Source of the DNA: Icerya purchasi
Taxonomy: Eukaryota; Arthropoda; Insecta; Hemiptera; Monophlebidae
Assembly (NCBI GenBank): GCA_039619475.1
Contig: CM077116.1
Location: 174,993,863 to 175,057,862, forward strand
Direction of reading: 5' to 3'
DNA length: 64,000 nucleotides
Positions 46,100 through 57,289 of the stretch are shown here, in pieces (position 1 is the stretch's first letter; each line of letters starts with the position of its first letter). A program made the translations under genes and the position numbers. The notes under the pieces are model-generated. The model had not been told where the DNA came from. It worked only from the letters and a program-made list of their open reading frames with translations, and ran no database searches.

Positions 46100-47625
46100 T
46101 TTTCAGAAAAACCAGGTGAAGTCGGGTAATTTCATTAAGCGCGCAGTGGGGGGGGGGAGTCGATAAATTTAAAGAAAACATCCGCGTTTGAAAACATTCG
46201 AACGAATTAAAAACCATTGTAAAATTTTTATCCGTAGTAATTAACATTGATATTATTCTTTAAGTTTTTTGTCATTAAAAATTAGCTTTTTTTTCTACTT
46301 TTCCAAGCCAAATAAAGCTGATAGTGTCAGTTTTGTTATATTACTAAAAACTTCTATCTGAAGGAACTCTGACATGTTTTTTGGTAAGTTCACCGATATC
46401 CGTCAGTACTCACACGGCACCATCAGCAACCAAAACACTTTCGAATTGTTAAAGAATCATTAAAAAATCAATCTAAATAACCGCAAGTTATCGTATAACG
46501 AAAAAAGAAAAAATAAAACGTACTCGGCGACGGGGGAACAAAACAAAATCCGACTAATTTCGAAAACGTGAAATTCAAAATTCGGCATAATGCGCTAGAC
46601 GGAAAATTCATGGTTTCGCTAACCAATTTTCAAACAGTTCTCATCATAAAATGCTAATTGACGAAATACGAAAAATCACGCAATGAGACATTTAGTCAAA
46701 TGTAACAACCTCCGTCCGGGAAATTACAGACTTGATGAACAGTTAAGAATAATAGTTACTGACTTCATCCTAAAAATAAATATAACTAATCGCCGCCGAA
46801 ACTAAAAATACATCGCTTTCATCGGTCAATGCGGAATTTCAGAGAAAGCGCTTAACCACTTTCGGTGAATAGGGTGTGATGGATTAATTTCGAACATCTG
46901 CGATCTGTGCACTTCCAAAAGAACAGAAGAGGGTGCTGAACGGCGCTTGAACTAATTAGTACTGCATAAAAATTACGTCTCGCGACCATGATTATTTTTA
47001 GATGCGTCTCTGTAAATGTTACATGTACGACTAGGAATGCAACTGAGGGATAAGCGTATATGAAGACGTTAAAACTGTAAATAGAAGTGGTGGACTGGGC
47101 ACGTGCGCGCATGTAACAATATGGATTGCACGGTGAAGCGGATATGGAGAAATTGTTGAATTTGCTTAAAGCCAGAAGATTTATTCTCCGCCAAAGCAGA
47201 CCATTGTTCATCATTGTATTTCCTGATTGGCCATTATTAACTGGAGCGCGGTGGAGGAAATCGTATCTCGATTTTATTTAATTTTCTCGCGATGATTAAG
47301 CATGGCGAACCCGCTTCAACTGCTAATAATAGCGCGGTGTACCCGCCGAGCAAGAATTCCGACCATAAACGGTCTGTAAATAACAGCAGCGGTCCACTCC
47401 GACTTAATAGTAATTAATTGCCACGGTACCGTTATTTCTTTTTTTTTTCCTTTTTCAGCTTGTTTAACAACTCATTTGTGTTGTCTTCACTGAACATACT
47501 TGCTCGAAATTTTCCGAAATTTCTTTCATAGGAAAAACTGTCGAATTTTCAAACATTTAAAATGTTAAAATTCATCGAATACATTATTTCTGATACACTT
47601 ATCAACTGAATAAATAGGAAATACA
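46100..47625. other. Gene-free; balanced patch at 46850-47450
   Basis: 46800-47215 and 47216-47450 are non-repetitive, near balanced and CpG-containing. The second patch has GTAAATA (forkhead-like, 47376-47382), CCATAAA and several TAAT cores. A G run of about 11 lies near 46147-46157. No protein motif. Confidence 0.4.
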
Positions 47626-47740
47626 TATAGGCGTTTTTATGAAATGACAATCATATATTTAATTTTTACACATTGACGTGTTTCGAAGCTGATAGCTTTT
47701 CATGATCGCAGTGTATATTATACTAAAACGTTAATTTTAA

Positions 47741-47800
47741 AATTATAATCGATCTTTTCAAAATACACCGCGATTTTGAAAAGGTCGATTATTATTATAA
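47741..47800. repeat. Internal hairpin within the long-TIR element
   Basis: Inverted arms of about 22 bp with an 8-10 base loop containing ACACCGCG, lying just inside the left terminal repeat. It has no mirror image near the right end. Confidence 0.75.
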
Positions 47801-48532
47801 CATTAAAAGTAAATGATTAAAAATTGAATTGTAAAATAGGTAAAATGATGGTAACCGAAAATTGCTAATATAAAAAATAATTTAATTATAAATGTTTTAA
47901 GTTAAAATTAAATATTTCAAATTGTTGTATTATTACATTATAATATATATATATTAAATATTGAATAACGGATTATCTTATGTGTCGGTAAGTGATAATT
48001 AAAACACATATTCTTATATTTATTGATGTAATAGTTTTCGGTGAAATTTAACATTTTATAATTATTGACATATTTTAAAATAAACAAATATTTCGTAATG
48101 GCATATGTAATAGTGGGACCAATATTAGTAATGGTGTGCTTGGCTATTGATAATTTTTCTATGTATTTATATTTTATTGCAGAAACATGTTCCTTATATC
48201 TTGAAATTTTTACGCCTTTCGTATTACATTCTATTTCATAGATACTTGAGCGGTCGTATTTGTCGCTATTATTGTTATTGTTATTATTATTATTATTTAT
48301 ATCAATTTATTGTAAATGTTATTATTTGTTGAATATGATATTTTACATGTGTTATGATTTGTATAAGTAAATTTTACCAAATTTTTCTTATTATTGTTAT
48401 TATGATTATTAGTATATTTTTTCTTCTTTTGCTTAAATTTTTTGAAATATTTATTATATAAAATAGCAATTAAGTTGAAGTTATTGTATTTATTTATTTT
48501 GTTTTCGTTTTAAAATTAACGTTAGTAATATA

Positions 48533-48558
48533 CATATATATATATGTGTGTGTATGTT

Positions 48559-48607
<49 letters not shown>

Positions 48608-48622
48608 ATATATATATATACT
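48533..48622. repeat. Compound (TA)n/(TG)n microsatellite
   Basis: Alternating TA and TG blocks over about 90 bp directly inside the right terminal repeat of the long-TIR element. Confidence 0.95.
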
Positions 48623-48703
48623 GTGATCATGAAGCTCTCAGTTTCGAAACGCGTCAGTGTTTAAAAATTAAATATACGACTATTATTTCATAAAAAAGTG
48701 CTG

Positions 48704-49495
48704 TATACTTTCCATTGATTCATTTTAAACTGTTCACAATCCGAATAATTCATCGGCATTCACCAACAGCGTTAAAAGTATCAACAGAATCGACCGCGAC
48801 TACGGCGCGATATTTTCACCTTAAAATGAAATCGCTTTGAAACAAAATTACATGCGCTGTTGCGTACGTAATTGAAGCATTACACACACAGGTTGCATGC
48901 TAGACGAAGAATACAAGATTAAAATCGACATCCAGAGCTACACGTTTCATTTCAACCGCTAAGTACTACAGACCCGCATCTGATAATGATTGCCTGCTAT
49001 CGTTTACCTGTCCTTTTGTAAGCGCACCATGTTCCTGCAGCGAAAGAACATGTTCGACTTCGGAACTTTGCCGCAGACATCATCGATTAACGGCCTAGTA
49101 GTTACAAACCGAAGTTGAATCACGTTGTCGTTGGAAAAAAATTAAAATTTTTCAACTCTCTACATCTGGTCCGACCTGCAAATATCGTCGGCCAGGGCTG
49201 CTCTCTAAACGTTGGTCATGGCGCGATGTTTTTTCAGTTGACGTATCGTACGTAATTTATTTTTCGAGGTTACTACTCCTCGGTTTTCGGTGGGTTCGTT
49301 GCAAATTTTCTTTTAACGTGATTATGCAGCACTGTCATATGCATGTCCGTGCTAAATCGGAATGAATAGCATGAGTTGTTGATTAAAGGCGATACTACTA
49401 GTGAATGTAGATAAATCCGAATGACCTGTTTGTTAATATTTATAAATATACATACGATAGATAAGTTCCAATTATTAACAAACAAAAATAAATAT
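48704..49495. other. Balanced, non-repetitive, no recognised gene
   Basis: Near-balanced composition with many CpG, no open frame with known motif, no inverted repeat. Confidence 0.45.
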
Positions 49496-49498
49496 TTA

Positions 49499-49740
49499 AT
49501 TAAAATTAAAACAAATGATTCAATTTAAAGAAACGCTTTTTCGGGCATAGCGGAAGTACATTCAAGTGAAACTAAAAAAAAAAAATTGCACGTGTACTTT
49601 GTGTTGTTAGCTGATGATGGGCTATGCCCGAAAACTTTTCTTTAAATTGAGGCATTTATTTTAATTTTAATTTTAATTTTAATTAAAGTAAATTAATTTA
49701 TACTTATTTTTGTTTCTTAATAAGGGGAATTTATTTATTG
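49499..49740. mobile_element. Palindromic element of the GGGCTATGCCCGAAAA family, copy 4
   Basis: The left arm (49499-49551) and right arm (about 49618-49671) pair over AATTTAAAGAAA and TCGGGCATAGC. The right arm reads AGCTGATGATGGGCTATGCC then CGAAAAC. An A run of about 12 bases lies in the loop. Downstream is an ATTTTAATTTTAATTTTAAT simple repeat and then GGGGAATTTATTTATT, as in the other copies. Confidence 0.75.
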
Positions 49741-50553
49741 TATATGTATCGATACTACCAGTGGTCGCGGAAAAGAATTAACCGTTGTGCCCGAACTGAT
49801 GCAATTCATTCGAAGATTCGAGCGCTCTATACGCCGTATATCTGCCGCAGGATGTAAAGAATGAGATAACAAATTAGAAAAACTACTTTCTCTTCAGCAC
49901 GATTAATGAGCTGGATGATTACTGGTTAACCGATGCGATTAATAGATGATAATTAGATAAATACATTTAATTGTCAGCCGAATGTTATGTTCGGAATCTT
50001 TCTTTTTTCTCAAAAATTTGGTGCCGCTTCCAATAACTATTAATACTGTTTAAGGAGTAATATCCCCTCTTTAAGCATATTACTCCTCCGAATTATCTTT
50101 TATCGAGTAATTACTTTTTTAAACTTTTATCGCATTTTCATTAAATTCTTGGAATAAATATTGAAATTTCTTTAAAAAAAAAAAAAAGTGTTATTCCCGA
50201 ATTACGTGTAAATTTTATTTAATAAAGGATCTTTTAATATCCTGTTTGTTAATTAATAAATTACTATATTTTAAATTTTATTTGCATTTAATAAATTTCT
50301 ATAGCATATTTGGAGCAATTTTATATCCGACTCGATTTAAGAAGTTTATTTAATTTTTACAATTTCTCGGAAATTTCCATTGCCTTTGGTTATATATTTG
50401 GAAACTTTTTTCTTATTCTTTCATACTTTATTCATAAAGCTCAATAAATAGTCTGTCGCATAATCGAAATTATTTTACATGGAGTTTTCATACATTTCAA
50501 GACATTTTTATTATTTTGTAAATAATAGTAATAACAATAATAATAAATCGATT

Positions 50554-50555
<2 letters not shown>

Positions 50556-50589
<34 letters not shown>
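50556..50589. repeat. (ATT)n microsatellite
   Basis: About eleven ATT units. Confidence 0.95.
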
Positions 50590-50590
<1 letters not shown>

Positions 50591-50814
50591 ATCTCACAGT
50601 TCTCTTGCTAGTATTATTATCAGCTTGGCTATCACGACAGCCAAAGGCTATTAAAATTTTCCGCTTTATTCATTAAAGAACTTTCTCCTTTGTAGAGCTA
50701 TATTTAATAAAATCACTTTCTGTATATTAAAAACATCCAGTTTATTAAAATTTCCTTTTAAACTTATTCGAATTATTCCTGTGTTTTTCCGGCTATTACC
50801 AGCATTATCTTAAA

Positions 50815-50842
50815 TATTATTATTATTATTATTATTATTATA
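50815..50842. repeat. (ATT)n microsatellite
   Basis: About nine ATT units. Confidence 0.95.
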
Positions 50843-50879
50843 TTCGTTTTAAAATAATTTAAACTGATCTTCCAGAATG

Positions 50880-51450
50880 TTCTTGTTATATCATATTCTA
50901 AAAATGCCCTATAGTAGGCCCTTTCATCGTTCCCACCCTCTTGATTTTTTTCACGCTTTCTCTTAACCTTTCCCTGTCGCTCTATCCAAATTAATTTTAT
51001 ATGTATTCCCGGATACTCTGGTATTAGTAGCTCGTTTAGCTTCTTCTTTCGGTAAATTACTTAGTGTTTCTGAAACAACATTACGTTTCTTTCTACAGCT
51101 GCTCATTCTTAATTACGGTATTATTCCGCTTCATTCGCAACTCCGGATTCGTAATTATCTATTCAATCGGAACTTTCACCAAAGCTTTCCGTCTTTGCAG
51201 CACCTCTCTGCAATCTACGCTTTAGACAAAATTTGCTTTCCTCATCGCTTTTTCCTTACTTATATTTTTTCCATTTTTTTTCCTTTCTACCCTTCTACTT
51301 CTCTTTTTACATATATAATTCTGACCGTACCCTTTTTGAACACTATTCCATCGCTGCTGGACATTCCCCTTTCTGCTCGTCGCTTTTACTGATAGACCCT
51401 CCTGCTCCTTACAGAGCGTCCTTGGTCCTCTCCTTTCCTTCCCTATTCTT
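50880..51450 (+). mobile_element. Pyrimidine-rich LINE remnant, RNase H end (family A, copy 2)
   Basis: VISYSKNAL (50885-50911) matches the RNase H motif ISDSKNAL with the catalytic Asp changed to Tyr. ICIPGYSGISS (50999-51031) matches WVPGHSGISGNE, again with Tyr for His as in the 5.0 kb copy. The following C+T-rich region should encode the C-terminal part and contains LRIRNYLFNRNF near 51140-51175, resembling the RLRxGHxxLN motif. Stops and frameshifts are frequent. RT and everything 5' of it are absent. Confidence 0.65.
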
Positions 51451-51550
51451 AGGCTAATTATTTTCAGATTAAACGAGGACTACACAAATCAAGTACGCAA
51501 TGAAATATTAATGATTAAACATTTGAGAAACTTCCATGGCGAATATAATT

Positions 51551-51703
51551 AGAAAAAACAATTTACGGTAGAGACACCATGTTTACAAAATGTAATCCAA
51601 AAACTTAGTTTTTGGATTACGTAAAAATGGTATCTATCGTTAATTGTTTTCATTTTTAGATCACATTTTGTAAACATGCTGTCCACCGTAAATATTGTTT
51701 TCG
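51551..51703. mobile_element. Small nested foldback (about 153 bp)
   Basis: Outer arms of about 40 bp (51551-51591 and 51664-51703) pair over TTTACGGT and CATGTTTACAAAATG. Immediately inside the left arm is a second, near-perfect hairpin GTAATCCAAAAACT / AGTTTTTGGATTAC (51592-51620). No other copy seen in the window. Confidence 0.75.
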
Positions 51704-53965
51704 TAAAAACATTAATGAACACGCAATATTTGAACATAATTATCGAATAAAATATAAATCAAAATTTATGCGTAGTTTGCTATTAAATCCCAACTTGTAA
51801 TTATTTCTTTTACCGTCAATATTCATCCGATGTGGAATGCGAAAAAAGTAAATCCGTCTTATTAATATTTAATGTTATAATAGCGCGTAACATATATATA
51901 ACGAAGTAAAATTTTTTAGATGGCAAAACAGAACAATGACAAGCGAATGGAATAATGACAAAAAGCTGCCGTCATGCAATATCAAACGTCAAATATCCGT
52001 AGTCAATTTCTTATTTTCGCGACCAAATGTTTTTCTACACTAGTGCTTATATTTATTTCTTGCTTTGTTGGACTGTTAACGAGAGAGATAAGCCAAACAT
52101 AAAAGAAATATCTACACAACGTTGCCAGCCGGACAAATGCGTAAATATTTCCATCGCTTGAATGTAATTTTTATCCGTTCGCTGGTGTGTATTCGTATGT
52201 CTTGTTCATAACAGTCTAGTGCTAGAAAGAAATACCTAAACACAATAGCGCTGATCACTCATAACAACATGTCTTACACATAAATAAATACAATACTTAG
52301 TATATACTTGATTTACATAAATTCGACTATAAATGACGACAGAAACAGCAAAACTATATTTATTCATATATATTTCCATAATAATGTAAATGCACACATT
52401 AGCGAATTATCTGTACATAAAATGAACGTATATCTAACGATATACATATGCATTGCGACAAATTTTTATTCTAGCGCGAACGAATTTAACCTACATAACC
52501 ATCACCTGTCGTCGGTGTTATGTAATTGCGATTACGGCAGAAAATTCTCTTTATTCGCTTAGCAACCATTTCACAGATTTTTTTTTTCAGTTATCCTGTA
52601 TTATATCCAGAGCTCTTCGTTCAATCGCACTACCAATAATAATAAGCAGGCACTTATGAGATCAGCGAGACTAGAAGATTAGTAAATTTGTACAAACGGA
52701 GTAGTTTCTCTGAATGGCGGAGCTGATTTTACATTTACTAAAATAAAATAGAAAAAATTAAAAAGGATCTTTCGACTTAATTTATACAAATTTGAATTTT
52801 GGGAAAATTTATAACTACATCTTTTATTTTTTAGAACAAATTTTTAACGAATTTAACTCGTTTACTTTGATACGTTCTGTTAAATTAAAACGACCTTTCA
52901 ACGTATACTAAAAAAAATTATTTCGATTTCGAACATTTACTATTGTCTTCATTTATACTTATTATAATTATCCGTATTATTATAAAATTATTGGTGGCCT
53001 ACTGTATAATACGTCCCCATATGGCAGCGTACTCCCGTTCGGTTAATAAATCAAAATTCTGCAGTTGGACCTTTAGTCCCGACGCCTCGGAATTCGATAT
53101 GACTCATCAATCGTTATCGTTCTCTAAGGCAAGAAGAAAGGCCGCCAGTTCATCCAGTTCATTTTTTACAACTAAAAACAAGAAGAAGAAGAAGAAGTAA
53201 AAAAGTGGAAAATACGAGATAACAAATAGCGGGATCGCATGTTTGCACATTGTCGGCGTAGTGAAAATTCGAAATCGATGAACCAGTTTTTCCGAGTAAA
53301 ATACCGTACAATCATCGGTTTGCGCTTATACGAAAATGTCAGCGTTCATACACGGGTAATTAACGGAGTAATTAATTAGTCGATATTACTGTCTGACAAT
53401 AAAAACGGGGTCTTACTTTTTATGTTTAACCGGTTAATTCGAGGATTTTTTCGTTTCATCTGGACAGTTTGAAAAAAACCAAAAACAGTAAACATATACA
53501 CGGGGAACCGTAAATGACCATTCACTTCGAACTCGACTTTTTCTCAAATATTTCTCGAGATCTCAAAAATGATCTTAACGAACCTTCTTCGGACAACAAA
53601 AAGTGCGACTCCTCCGCACTAATGATTAAACTCTTCCATACACAAAAACTGATCTCCGTTTTCGAAAAACCTATAACACTTAATGAAAAACAAAATATTT
53701 AAATCTGTCAACGATCTTTTTACAGCCAACGTCGTACGCTAATCCTGTCCTTCGACACGTGTAAAGATCCGAAGGAAGCGTAGCTTAAAAAAAGTTCCTG
53801 AACTTGTCATGAAATCGTAGCCTTTAATCATGTATCAAAAAAGTAAAAATAAAGATCGCTAAAATCTTCGAAAGCCTTTTTTTTCAAGTTTAGAAAGAGG
53901 AAAATCATCGAATCAGCATCAATAAACCATCACTCGCAGAAGCTGACATCGCAAACACGAATAAT
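51704..53965. other. No recognised gene
   Basis: A+T-rich. A frame at 52943-53200 ends in an (AAG)n array (53180-53198) and is Ser/Lys-rich, with no domain. 53500-53760 has balanced composition. No shared repeats noticed. Confidence 0.45.
53180..53198. repeat. (AAG)n microsatellite
   Basis: Six AAG units. Confidence 0.9.
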
Positions 53966-53973
53966 TTCTAATA

Positions 53974-54420
53974 ATGAAAATTACTCTTCTGCGTTGGAAC
54001 AACCGGAAAGGTATTTGCAATAATAATCCGATACATTTTCAAATTCTGAAATTTACGGGAAATCCGGTAATTTTTGGACTTCAAAAATTACATTATCTCA
54101 AACCTCAGCTTTGATTGTCCAACTTTTTCAGTCTTCACCTCGCATGAAATGTCACATCACTGAAACCAATCAAATTATCGCTGAACATTAATACGAATCC
54201 TCCTCCATTTTGAACTATAAATAGTTGGGGCACCACACATTTGGCTTTCTTAACTTCTAGTAGCGTGTGTTCAGAAGAAATAAATCGACCAAATTCGCAC
54301 GTTCCTCTACCTCAGCAGTATGTTTCCTTTTTGGAGATTTCAATGCACATTCTCCGTTTTGAGTAAGTGCAGTTTTCAACACAACAAATATACATATATA
54401 ATTTCTAATTTACGAAAAAA
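53974..54420 (+). mobile_element. LINE endonuclease (APE-type) domain remnant
   Basis: It begins MKITLLRWNNRKGICNNNP at 53974, matching the N-terminus LKILQWNxRGIxNN of LINE apurinic-type endonucleases, with Asn at the metal-binding position. PVIFGLQKLHYLK near 54075-54105 follows (usual PDIIxLQETHLK; here Asp reads Val and the catalytic Glu reads Lys). Then GDFNAHSP (54333-54356), a hallmark of I/Jockey-type endonucleases, including the catalytic Asp and Asn. The last motif is in another reading frame, so at least one frameshift intervenes. The C-terminal SDH motif and the RT are not found downstream, so this is an isolated 5' fragment. Confidence 0.7.
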
Positions 54421-54424
54421 ATGA

Positions 54425-56640
54425 ATCTAATATTTTCGCAACCAACAGATCTAATTCGAATGAAGTCTTGTTTGACTTTTTACCTGTTTTCGCTAAAACC
54501 AAGAAGAAATGATAATGTTTGTGATTATAACAGCTATCATGCGTATCTGGATATGTATATTTCCTTGTGACTGTTAAAATCGATTTTTGGTCAATAAGTT
54601 TAAATTACATTCGACTAGCTAAATGACTTACATGCCTCGAGAAAGAACTAATAAAATAAAATGATCGTTGCAATTAAAAAAATTTAACAAAAATGTTTAG
54701 AGAAATTTATGCGAGGTATCTCGAAATTTAAGAAATGAAAAACAAGCGTAAAAAAAATAAAAACATCTTTTTTTTTTTTGGTAAACTTTTACCGATGAGA
54801 AAATGTCTTTTTTTACTGGGACTTGTGAAATAATTTTTAAGTTTGTGCGAGTCCAGAAAAAAAAAACGAAAAAATTTTATTACATTAAAAACAGAAAAAA
54901 AAATATCTCCACTTGGAAACTAAACATAAAAAAAAAAAAATGAATTCATTAATATGGACTACGACGAGTTTTACGGAAACTATTCTTCTTCGTAATTAAA
55001 TTAGGCTGAGAGGGGTTTCGGTGTCCAAAATCATCGGGAAAATTAACATTTCTTCGAGTATCCGTGCATTTGAAGAATCCTTTAATTTTCAATAATAATA
55101 AACTAATGAAACTAAAAGTTGGAAAGTTGGACCAATTTATAATTTCACCGAAATCTTCTCGGTTCGTAAACCTTTTAACGGGAAAAAATCAGGCTCTCAA
55201 TCGAAATCCTATGTTCATCACTATCTTGAGCGCACTATGTCACTCTTAATACTTTTTTCCTACAGTGGCAACAATTAGACCAGCTCGTATATGAAATGTT
55301 CTATTACTTTAGATAATACATATTAATTTCACTAACATAATTTTTTTTTTTCGACGAAATAATGTAAACGTATCGTTATTTTTACATAGTAGTGAAAAAT
55401 CAAATTTTGGGAAAATCGAGTTTAAAGAAAAAACAATGAAAATTCACTACAATTATTATTTTTTTTTCTATCAATTTCCAAAAAAAGTTGAAAACCGTGA
55501 CTAACACATTGTTTTCGATTCCCCTGCCAATAAAATAAATTTATTAAAACGTATTTTAAATCATCGATGGTAATGACTTTAAAGAAAAAACAAAACTTTT
55601 AAAAAACGCTGCTGAATAATTGTTTATATAAAAGTAAATTTTTTTCCAATCTATTATTTACATAATTCTTATAACATTTTCAAACATAATGATTTCATGA
55701 AAGAATAAAGGAGTAGAGAAACTGAACAACAGAAGTTCGCCTTACCGAATCGAAATTCAAATTATCTTGTTCATTACTATCACTCACAGTATCTGAATCT
55801 TTTGTTCCATAGGTTTCTTCTCCTCTTTCGTAATACTCTTCTACCAGTTTTTGAATGCATTGTGCATCGCATTCATCGAAATATTCATGAAAACAGCATT
55901 ATTATCACGAAATGTTGAGCACGGATAGAAATTAAGTGATTAGGCGCGCAGAAAAGACACCAGCGACTTGTGGTACTATTTTCAAATCCAAAGTCGGCAA
56001 CTTCAAATCCGCTTTTCTCACACTTCCCGGCTGAAATACGCTTTGTGCGTTTGTCACCGTGTAGACCACATATTTAACCACCATAATTCGCAAAAAAAAA
56101 CGATTTTTGATATTTTTGACTTTCGTTCATGTTTTTTGCTATATATAAAAAACACTCCCATCGACAGGAAATTAGTTTTTAGCAAAACAATAGATAAAGA
56201 TATTACAACGGATAAATATAGATTCGAATAAAGAAAATCTCTTACAAACTGTGTACATTTTTACGTATTAACTTTTGACGATAATACCCCTTGTTTATTA
56301 GAAACCGTAACGGTCAGTGGTGGTCCCAGGTGTGTATATCACTAAGTAACAGTGAATGCCGATAATAATCATTGAAATATGATACTTCAAAAAAAAAAGT
56401 CTTCTTGGAGATATGAGCTTTCTTTGCTTAATATAATCAGACAAAAATTCAGCTCATCATTTTAGATTGCACTATCCGTATTATTTTAGTCAAAAACAGT
56501 TACAATAAAAATGGTAGTATCTTTAATTAATTTAAATTAAGTGGTCATAGCCGAAAGGCAATAAGTACTGCTGTTAAATAAATAAAAAAAAAATGGTAGA
56601 ATAAAATAGTTTTAAAGAAAAAAACCTGACTTCAAGATTT
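54425..56640. other. A+T-rich, nothing recognised
   Basis: 54425-54620 may be decayed continuation of the LINE. The rest has A and T runs near 54768-54779, 54940 and 55340, a small TTCAAATCC duplication near 55981-56010, and no protein motif. Confidence 0.5.
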
Positions 56641-56647
56641 ACTCTAG

Positions 56648-56700
56648 AAGTTTAATGAAAATGCACTAAAAAGTAAAAAATAATTATTCGGGCAAAAATA
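56648..56700. repeat. Single-arm relative of the 5.85 kb palindrome
   Basis: AAAATGCACTAAAAAGTAAA then AAATAATTATTCGGGCAAAAA matches the outer part of the 5846-6165 arms. It is followed by T-rich sequence rather than the inner arm. Confidence 0.5.
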
Positions 56701-56882
56701 TTCAATTTTTTTTTTTTTTGAAATAATTGTTTATCCAGCCTGAAACAATTCGGTACCAGCAGAGAAATCTAGGAAAGTAAAGGCGGCCGAAAGGCTTAGT
56801 ATATTACGAACCCTAACTAATCCCCGACGCGCCCCGTCAAAAGGTAAGGGGCTTACTTTATTTTACTTTTATGTGATATATC

Positions 56883-57285
56883 GTTGGAAAAATCGCTCTA
56901 TTTGTCGGGAACGAAGTCGTACTTTATTTTCTTAACCGTGTACACTTTCGAAGTTGGTGAAAAACTCAAAAAAAAACGCGAAATATCACTTGCAGCCCCC
57001 TTGCGGCGCGAGTATTATAATTAAAAATTTTGAACAAGATTAAAAATATGCGCACCCCCGCACATTTCTTTTTTTGGTTCGAAGCATTCAGATTCCCAAC
57101 TTTAAAATTAGGTTCTCGGAGCGCCGAAAGCTCTAAATTCCTGGAAATTTCTTTTTTTTCTTCTGGCATGTGTTTATCTGTTGGAAAAATCGCGCTATTT
57201 GTGTCGGGAACGAAACCGTGTTTTATTTCCTTAACGAAACTTTCAAAGTTGGCGAAAAGTTCAAAAGAGCGCGAATCTCTTCCTC
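56883..57285 (+). repeat. Diverged tandem duplication, period about 297 bp
   Basis: The segment from 56883 (GTTGGAAAAATCGCTCTATT, TCGGGAACGAAGTCGT, TTTATTTTCTTAAC, AGTTGGTGAAAAACTCAAAA) recurs from 57180 with the same order and small indels (GTTGGAAAAATCGCGCTATT, TCGGGAACGAAACCGT). Each visible unit is about 100-110 bp; the intervening sequence is not obviously repeated. No coding motif. Confidence 0.75.
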
Positions 57286-57289
57286 TGAG

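Larger units (their letters stand above)
47629..48703. mobile_element. Non-autonomous element with ~85-bp terminal inverted repeats
   Basis: The left end (47629-47715) and the reverse complement of the right end (48615-48703) share TTTTTATGAAAT, ATATTTAATTTTTA, GACG(T/C)GTTTCGAA, CTGA(T/G)AGCTT and CATGATC(G/A)CAGT over about 85 bp. The interior is about 900 bp of A+T-rich DNA with compound microsatellite at 48533-48622 and no transposase. A separate hairpin at 47741-47800 pairs TATAATCGATCTTTTCAAAA with TTTTGAAAAGGTCGATTA. Superfamily unassigned; the target duplication is not readable. Confidence 0.75.
49745..50870. other. A+T-rich, two (ATT)n arrays, no gene
   Basis: Trinucleotide arrays at 50556-50589 and 50815-50842. 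The remainder has no motif. The region from about 50600 may be decayed upstream LINE sequence. Confidence 0.5.

Noticed and set aside
52943..53200. Plus-strand frame ending in poly-Lys
   Set aside because: The C-terminus is an (AAG)n microsatellite and the rest lacks any domain.
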